64,000 nt of DNA from Symbiodinium natans (taxonomy: Eukaryota > Sar > Dinophyceae > Suessiales > Symbiodiniaceae). The stretch covers positions 15,001 through 79,000 of the forward strand of contig CAJNDS010002558.1 of NCBI GenBank assembly GCA_905221605.1. The letters are read 5' to 3'. The notes under the pieces were generated by a model. It was not told where the DNA came from, did not search any database, and saw nothing but the letters and a program-made list of their open reading frames with translations. Position 1 is the stretch's first letter, and each line of letters starts with the position of its first letter. Shown piece after piece: positions 59,342-64,000 of this stretch. Position numbers and translations under genes: made by a program.

Positions 59342-60251
59342 ACCGACCAGCGGGCCAGCGCCGCCGGGGCCTCCCTTGTGGGTCTTCGCTGAGAAGAAGA
59401 AGAAGCGCGGGGCCTAATGAGGCTGTTCTCTCTCTGTCGCTCTGATCACTCTCTCGCTCTCTGTCTCTGTCTCTGTCTCTGTCTCTCTTGCTCTGATCTC
59501 TCTCCCTCCCTCCCTCCCTCCCTCCCTCCCTCTCTCTCTCTCTCTCTCTCCCTTTTCGCGTGAGAGCCGAGGACCATGTGCAGCGCCGGGATGGATGGGT
59601 CACTCTTTTCAGCCGAGATCAAAGCGGAGGCGCCCAAGGGTCCGGATTCCGAGGATTGTCGGGTGACCCGACTGTCCCGGTACATGTCCCTTGCGCCACC
59701 AGGAACCCAGCATCTTGAAAAACCAGCTTGCAGAGATGATGCAGCGCCAACCTGCCCTAAGATTGCCCCGAAGGCCTGCCACCTGAGCTTCCCTTGTGTG
59801 AGGCAGGCTACCGAAATGCGACGGATTGCCAGCCAGTGACGCACCGCGAGTTTGCCAAGCATCACTATGCCGCGTAGTTCAAGCTGGAGAGGGGCGAAGA
59901 GATCCCAATCCGATTCAAAGCCTCTAAGACCCGTACACCCTATAAACCCAGGACACGTTTTGAAGTGTCACTTCCATGTTCCTTTGCGGGAAACTTCCAA
60001 GTTTCCGGATGCCGCTCAGGTCAAGTGTATGCTGGGCTATCGGAACTCTGCCGCCGACATGGCGTACCTGAACGCTCGTGCCACGTGAAAGTCATAAAGT
60101 TATCAACGCCAGGGTTTAGGGTTTAGGGTCTAGGGAGTTAAGAGTGGATATGCTGCTGTAGCTTGGACAGCACAGAGGTGCCTGTCTCCTGGAGGGCAAC
60201 CACATCGGGCACTTCTCCGACTGCCCCTACTCTCCGCCCGTCGACTTCTGA
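57211..60251 (+). CDS. Multi-exon gene with Cys-rich C-terminus (partial model)
   Basis: Supported exons: 57211-57344 (FWVAYAGPVPHYELEAVEGI..., GC donor), 57414-57483 (starts GVENLTTQMDSPHYSYDDLY), 57719-57778 (HDHICFVRAPSVRTQVSRP), 58297-58345 (PSCVHFSDVLDGACNQ), then a closed 3' chain: 59613-59679 (AEIKAEAPKGPDSEDC...), 59734-59797 (DDAAPTCPKIAPKACHLSFP then C), 60020-60077 (VKCMLGYRNSAADMAYLNA) and 60178-60251 (ACLLEGNHIGHFSDCPYSPP, TGA). Phases of the last four agree exactly. Donors there are all GT, unlike the PA14 gene. The 3' part has eight Cys in about 90 residues, so an extracellular product is likely. The middle (58346-59612) is not resolved; one candidate near 58549 reads LQIGEATYNFSKEELVLADW. 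The last intron (60078-60177) carries TTTAGGG repeats. Confidence 0.55.
58737..59110. repeat. GA-rich purine tract, about 370 bases
   Basis: GA, GGGAGA, AAAGAG and GAAAGA blocks follow each other almost without pyrimidines. It probably lies in an intron of the surrounding gene. Confidence 0.95.
59276..59560. repeat. Facing GA and CT tracts
   Basis: (GA)n at 59278-59342 is followed by (CT)n-rich sequence at 59428-59558, with CTGTCT and CCCTCCCT variants. The two can pair around a loop of about 85 bases. Confidence 0.9.
60108..60136. repeat. TTTAGGG repeats inside an intron
   Basis: Three to four units lie within the intron 60078-60177, about 42 bases before its acceptor. Confidence 0.85.
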
Positions 60252-60469
60252 TTCTGAGGGCGCATGTGTCGGCAGTTTGCCCCGCCCTCCTCAAGAAAAG
60301 GCCGAAGGAAGAAACACCTGGCTTTATGACGCAGAGCTCCCAAGACAGAAACCCCCTGAGTGGCTCCGGTAGATGTGAAGCCCAGGGTCACGGAGCGACG
60401 GAGCACGTGCTGTGCCAACAAAAAGAGCCTGGAGAGAGAGAGAGAGAGAGAGCACTCGGGCGATGACGC

Positions 60470-61310
60470 CCGGGGGCTTCGGCCTCCACGCCCTCCGAAA
60501 GAAAGAAAGAGAGCACTTGTACATGCACCGGCACCTTCTCCTTGCAGAGACGCCCACCTCCACTTGGCCACAGCCTCTTAGATTGGCCTGAAACCTGAAG
60601 ATGCAAAGTGCAGAGAGACGTTCGCAAGGAATGATCGGGAGTGCCGCGTGCTGTGCTTTCGCCTTGAGATCCCATTCCTTCCGCTGAGCCCATGAAGAGC
60701 GTCATCATTCTATTGAGTAGCGCTCATCACTCAGTTATTTTTGAGAGGCCTCAACGGACGATGATCTCCAAAGAAAAGTCGAAGTCGGTGGGAGCTGATA
60801 TGAACGGTTTATTTCTTTTTTCTACAATACGGAGCCCCTAGATTCGCTTTGGTACCCCAACAGGGATTTAGAAGCGATGGCTACAGCATTCCTCTGCTTA
60901 GCTGTGGCTAGGTGCCGAATTGCTCGGCCCCTGCTGCCCCTACAGCTGTCCATCTAAGAAATGGTCATGAGCAAGCATGCCGAGAAGATCCATTGCCAGA
61001 TCTACTGTGATGACGTGCTGGTCGTAGATGCCGCTGGCCTGAGATGATCAGATCTTGTGTCGAGTTCAGGGATGGTATGTCTAGGATGCTCGGAATTAGG
61101 GGGAGGCTTGGACGGAGGAAACTGCTCTGCAAACTCCCCAACCAGTCCTTATTCTTGCCTGGCTTTCTTGAAGATGCTGGACGGCAACAAACCGTGGGTT
61201 TCCGGAAGAGACTGCGTCACCGATGATTTTCTAAAGCTGCTTGTAGGACACGCTCTGTACAGCTCACGTGGAAACTTACGTTGAGACTTGAAACAAAAGC
61301 TGCTGCAAGC
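60470..61310. other. Region with unresolved exon candidates
   Basis: A 28-codon frame (60961-61047) reads MSKHAEKIHCQIYCDDVLVV and stops at TGA; other short frames are present but none could be chained. Confidence 0.3.
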
Positions 61311-61854
61311 GACCGCAGGTGTACAAGCACAGCATCGGCAGCCATGATCACGAGGCTGAGATGGCTGCCAGCACTTCAAGGGTGGAGCTGTCGAGGAGAA
61401 CTGCAGTTAAGATTTACGTAGGCAGGCCGTTGCCACGAATCAGCATCTCATCCAGATGCATGTCTGACACCTCTTCCATGCATGCATCGGGCTATTTGGG
61501 GGGTAAATGGCCTTCTTCTTGATCCTCAACCCAGGTGCGCACCTGAATTTGCGCAGCTAAGGTTTCCAGACATATACTGGTGTTGGGCTGTTGGTCCTGT
61601 TGGGGCTGCCGCCCCTACTTGGTGTCTTTCGTTTGTCCGTCGCCCTTTTTGGATTCGGTGGTCTGGCATGAGAACTCATGCAGCTCTGGACTCGTCGCAC
61701 TTAGCTCCGCTTCAGAAGTCAAGTCGCGCGGCGGTGGACTCGGCCAAGTCAGCGGCACAACCTGCAGGGACTCCTTTCTGCCCAAGCGCCATTCAAACTT
61801 GTCTGAGCCGTCGTGAAACCAAGTAACACCCGAGTTCGCCCCCCCCAGCAGCAG

Positions 61855-62337
61855 GTGAGCATCCCGGAGATCTGCAAGGGGGCGGCCCGGAAGGTTACCC
61901 TGAAAGGAGGCGGCAACAATGGAGGCCATCGGCTTTACTGGTTTTGCAATTCATCTTCGGAAGCCCTGGTCAATGCTTCACATACCCAATCGAGAACCAA
62001 CCATGCTCCTTCTGAGGCTGCTTTTCAATGGCCACACAATAGCTCCCAATAGCTCGCATACCCGTGTCGAGAATCCGCCCGCGGCACAGCTCCTGCAGAA
62101 TCGCAGGAACCTGTGGCTTCAAGGGCGACAGCCTGGAGGTGACGCGTGGTTTGCTATATCTAAAACGGGTTTAGGGTCTTGGGTTTATAAGGTTTGGGGT
62201 TTAGGGGGTTTAGGGTTTAGGGTTTAGGGTGTAGGGAGGTTTGCTGGCAGCTTCGGGCCTTGCGCTTTGGGAGTGCGCCTAGCTAGTCACCAAGCTCTCC
62301 GTCCCATCCAACTCTGGCTCCGATGGCGAATGGAACT
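61855..62337 (+). CDS. Short exons of an unrecognised gene
   Basis: Exon 61855-61893 (13 codons, VSIPEICKGAARK, GT donor), exon 62107-62138 (TCGFKGDSLE, GT donor) and an exon ending at 62337 (LSVPSNSGSDGEWN, donor GTAAGA; start after CTAG at 62287 or after CCAAG at 62295). A further candidate near 62960-63072 reads RELRLYEPEAAYAADGQVTL then KVDAPPVLASNL. An upstream candidate near 61319 reads VYKHSIGSHDHEAEMA. Not every phase between these agrees, so exons are missing. The intron before 62287 carries TTTAGGG repeats (62165-62237). Confidence 0.35.
62165..62237. repeat. TTTAGGG telomere-type repeats
   Basis: Degenerate then regular TTTAGGG units, ending about 50 bases before the nearest inferred acceptor. 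Confidence 0.85.
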
Positions 62338-63482
62338 GTAAGAACCCCCCCCTCCCCAAAAAGTGACCTAAGCACTTGTTGTAAGCCCATCTGCACCCCC
62401 GGAGAATTCGTACCGCCGCTGCGCCACCTTCCAGGTTTTCAAGTTCTTGCCGGCGAAGACCCTCACAAAAAGCGGCCTGGTCTCTCTTAGACAGGGGGCC
62501 TTTCTGAGACCGTGGTGGCCGTGGTGAGGTACGGGTGCGAGAGTCCAGCGTCTCACAAAACAGAAACTGCCAGAACCCTGACAACTCGTTCTTGTTGCGT
62601 GAGGTCAGGTGAGCACCATCGGGGACACCGCTCACGCCTGCCGAGCTCGCGGCTCAGGGGGTTTATAACGGGTTTAAGAGCCTTGAGCCGCTTTGTAGCA
62701 TGGCTCCCTAAATGGGGAAGAAACCGAGCTCAAAGCGTTGAACACCTTTGGACCGCTTTGCCTGTGGGTGGGGGGGGGCCCGGAAGGGGGGAGTACGATG
62801 AAAAGTCGCTCCAGCTTCGATTCCAAGTGCTCCAGTTGGAAGGTCGAAGCTTCGAAATACAGGCTGCGTGATCTGTGCCGCGAGACAAGTAAAGAGCGGC
62901 TGCCGTGAGGTAGGTGGGCAGGCGTTCAATTTAGGACGCTCTCCTACAACAGCCCCCTCCAGCAAAACGGCGCAGAGAGCTGCGTTTGTATGAACCTGAG
63001 GCAGCTTACGCCGCGGACGGCCAAGTGACCCTCAAAGTCGATGCGCCGCCTGTCTTAGCATCGAACTTAGGGACTTAGGGCAAAGTTTATAGGGTTTGGG
63101 GGACGTGTGTGTCTGTGTGTGCGTTTCATGGACCACTTCGCTCCTCCCCTCCAAGCTTGTAGGATTGGTTAGGGTGGGGGGGGGGGGTTGGGTTTACAGG
63201 GTTTACAACTCAGGAATGTGTGTGTTGAGATGGGGCTCATCACGGCAACGACGTTGCAGTTCAAGGATCAAGGATCAAGTGCGGTTACGTACTGCCCTGC
63301 TACAGCAGCTTACAGCAGCCATCAGTAGATAATTGTGTTTCGTATGGAATTTTCCTCTACGCGGGGGGGGGGGGGGGACACGAGACGAGAAGTTCCTTCG
63401 GCAGGTTCGGTGAGATTGCGCCCGGCAACAAGGCGGAATGGCCCGGTTGGGCGTTCTCACTTAGGGGGCTCTTCTTGAAGGT

Positions 63483-63541
63483 TTGGGGTTTAGGGTTTAG
63501 GTTTAGGGTTTAGGGTTTAGGGTTTAGGGTTTAGGGTTTGG
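63483..63541. repeat. TTTAGGG telomere-type array
   Basis: Eight units of TTTAGGG with one shortened to TTTAGG. Confidence 0.95.
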
Positions 63542-63650
63542 GGCTGACAGGCCGAGAGGGCATTTAGGCTTCCGGAGAACAGCCTCTTCAACCCAATCTC
63601 ACACGGACTCATACGTTGGCATGTGATGTCTGAGACTCCGCTCTCGGACC

Positions 63651-63893
63651 TCAGGTGTGGGGTTGAGGGCTTGCAGCTCTTTCACCCCTGTGCGGCAGGT
63701 AGATTTCGGCCATCATTGGAAGGCCAAGTGTGAGGCCCCCGCTGGTCAGCATTTCGATCTGTTGCACCATCTGTTGCACCATTTGTTGCACCTCATTCTT
63801 GCGCAGCCACCGTTTTGACAAGTGCACGGAGAGGTCCATTGCAATGGACACAAGCAGACGGTGTACAGCGGCCGTCGGCGCCACAGGCAGCAT
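63651..63893 (-). CDS. Possible minus-strand exon, 80 codons
   Basis: The minus frame reads LPVAPTAAVHRLLVSIAMDL then SVHLSKRWLRKNEVQQMVQQ, with a repeated QQMV, and ends at TGA (63653-63651). The frame is open upstream of the first Met with Pro/Ala-rich sequence. A + frame is also open but is dominated by repeated Ile-Cys-Cys-Thr from the same 12-base repeat, so the minus strand is the better candidate. No family recognised. Confidence 0.35.
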   Translation of the reverse strand: MLPVAPTAAVHRLLVSIAMDLSVHLSKRWLRKNEVQQMVQQMVQQIEMLTSGGLTLGLPMMAEIYLPHRGERAASPQPHT

Positions 63894-64000
63894 GGGGATT
63901 CGTCCGACTGTTGGTGCTGCAGTTGGGTTCGGACACGGTCAGGTCGAATGGATGGGGAGTTCATTGTCCTAGTGGTGGTTTGCAGGTCCTTCTTGTGCTG

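Noticed and set aside
58678-59417. Arg/Glu and Ser/Leu repeat frames
   Set aside because: They are translations of GA and CT microsatellites.
60961-61047. IYCDDVLVV, resembling the Y-x-DD motif of reverse transcriptases
   Set aside because: The frame is only 28 codons with stops on both sides, and no other reverse-transcriptase motif was seen.

Overview
The window looks like nuclear DNA from a dinoflagellate. This is an inference from gene structure; no search was run. Coding sequence is split into very short exons (about 40-230 bases). In the best resolved gene, 13 of 17 intron donors are GC instead of GT, one is GA, and every acceptor is AG followed by G. Interstitial TTTAGGG/CCCTAAA telomere-type repeats, long homopolymer G/C runs and GA/TG/CAA microsatellites are scattered throughout. 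I recognised no rRNA, tRNA, bacterial operon or CRISPR locus. Most resolved genes are on the + strand.

Layout. 1-3 kb: a minus-strand gene with an in-frame TAG, then a CAA/7-mer satellite feeding a Gln-rich + reading frame. 4.3-7.2 kb: a 464/468-bp tandem repeat and a detached copy. 7-18 kb: sparse exons, including a coiled-coil-like gene (11.9-13.0 kb). 18.35-19.79 kb: a complete four-exon gene for a 142-residue SpoVS-like protein with an N-myristoylation-type start. 21-38 kb: isolated exons of several + strand genes between telomere-like arrays. 39.9-42.9 kb: a repeat block with a TG tract, a telomere array, a regular 52-bp array of perfect palindromes and a hairpin minisatellite derived from telomere repeats. 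42.9-45.0 kb: a long intronless acidic/His-rich reading frame with one in-frame TAG. 45-49.5 kb: scattered exons and a 113-bp minisatellite.

49.6-54.1 kb holds the clearest gene: three tandem PA14-domain modules of 150-155 residues, each cut by introns at the same positions and phases. 54.6-55.1 kb may encode a small secreted Cys-rich protein. 55.2-57.1 kb is an AT-rich non-autonomous DNA transposon with 32-bp terminal inverted repeats and a perfect 8-bp target duplication. 57.2-60.25 kb is another multi-exon gene with a Cys-rich C-terminus, followed by more exons to about 63 kb and a minus-strand reading frame at the right edge.

The most interesting theme is the link between telomere-type repeats and introns. 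At least eight inferred introns carry such arrays, often just upstream of the acceptor. In the PA14 gene, two of three paralogous modules carry a telomere-repeat intron at a site where the third has none. All gene models here were built by hand translation and splice-phase bookkeeping. Family names rest on motif recognition only.
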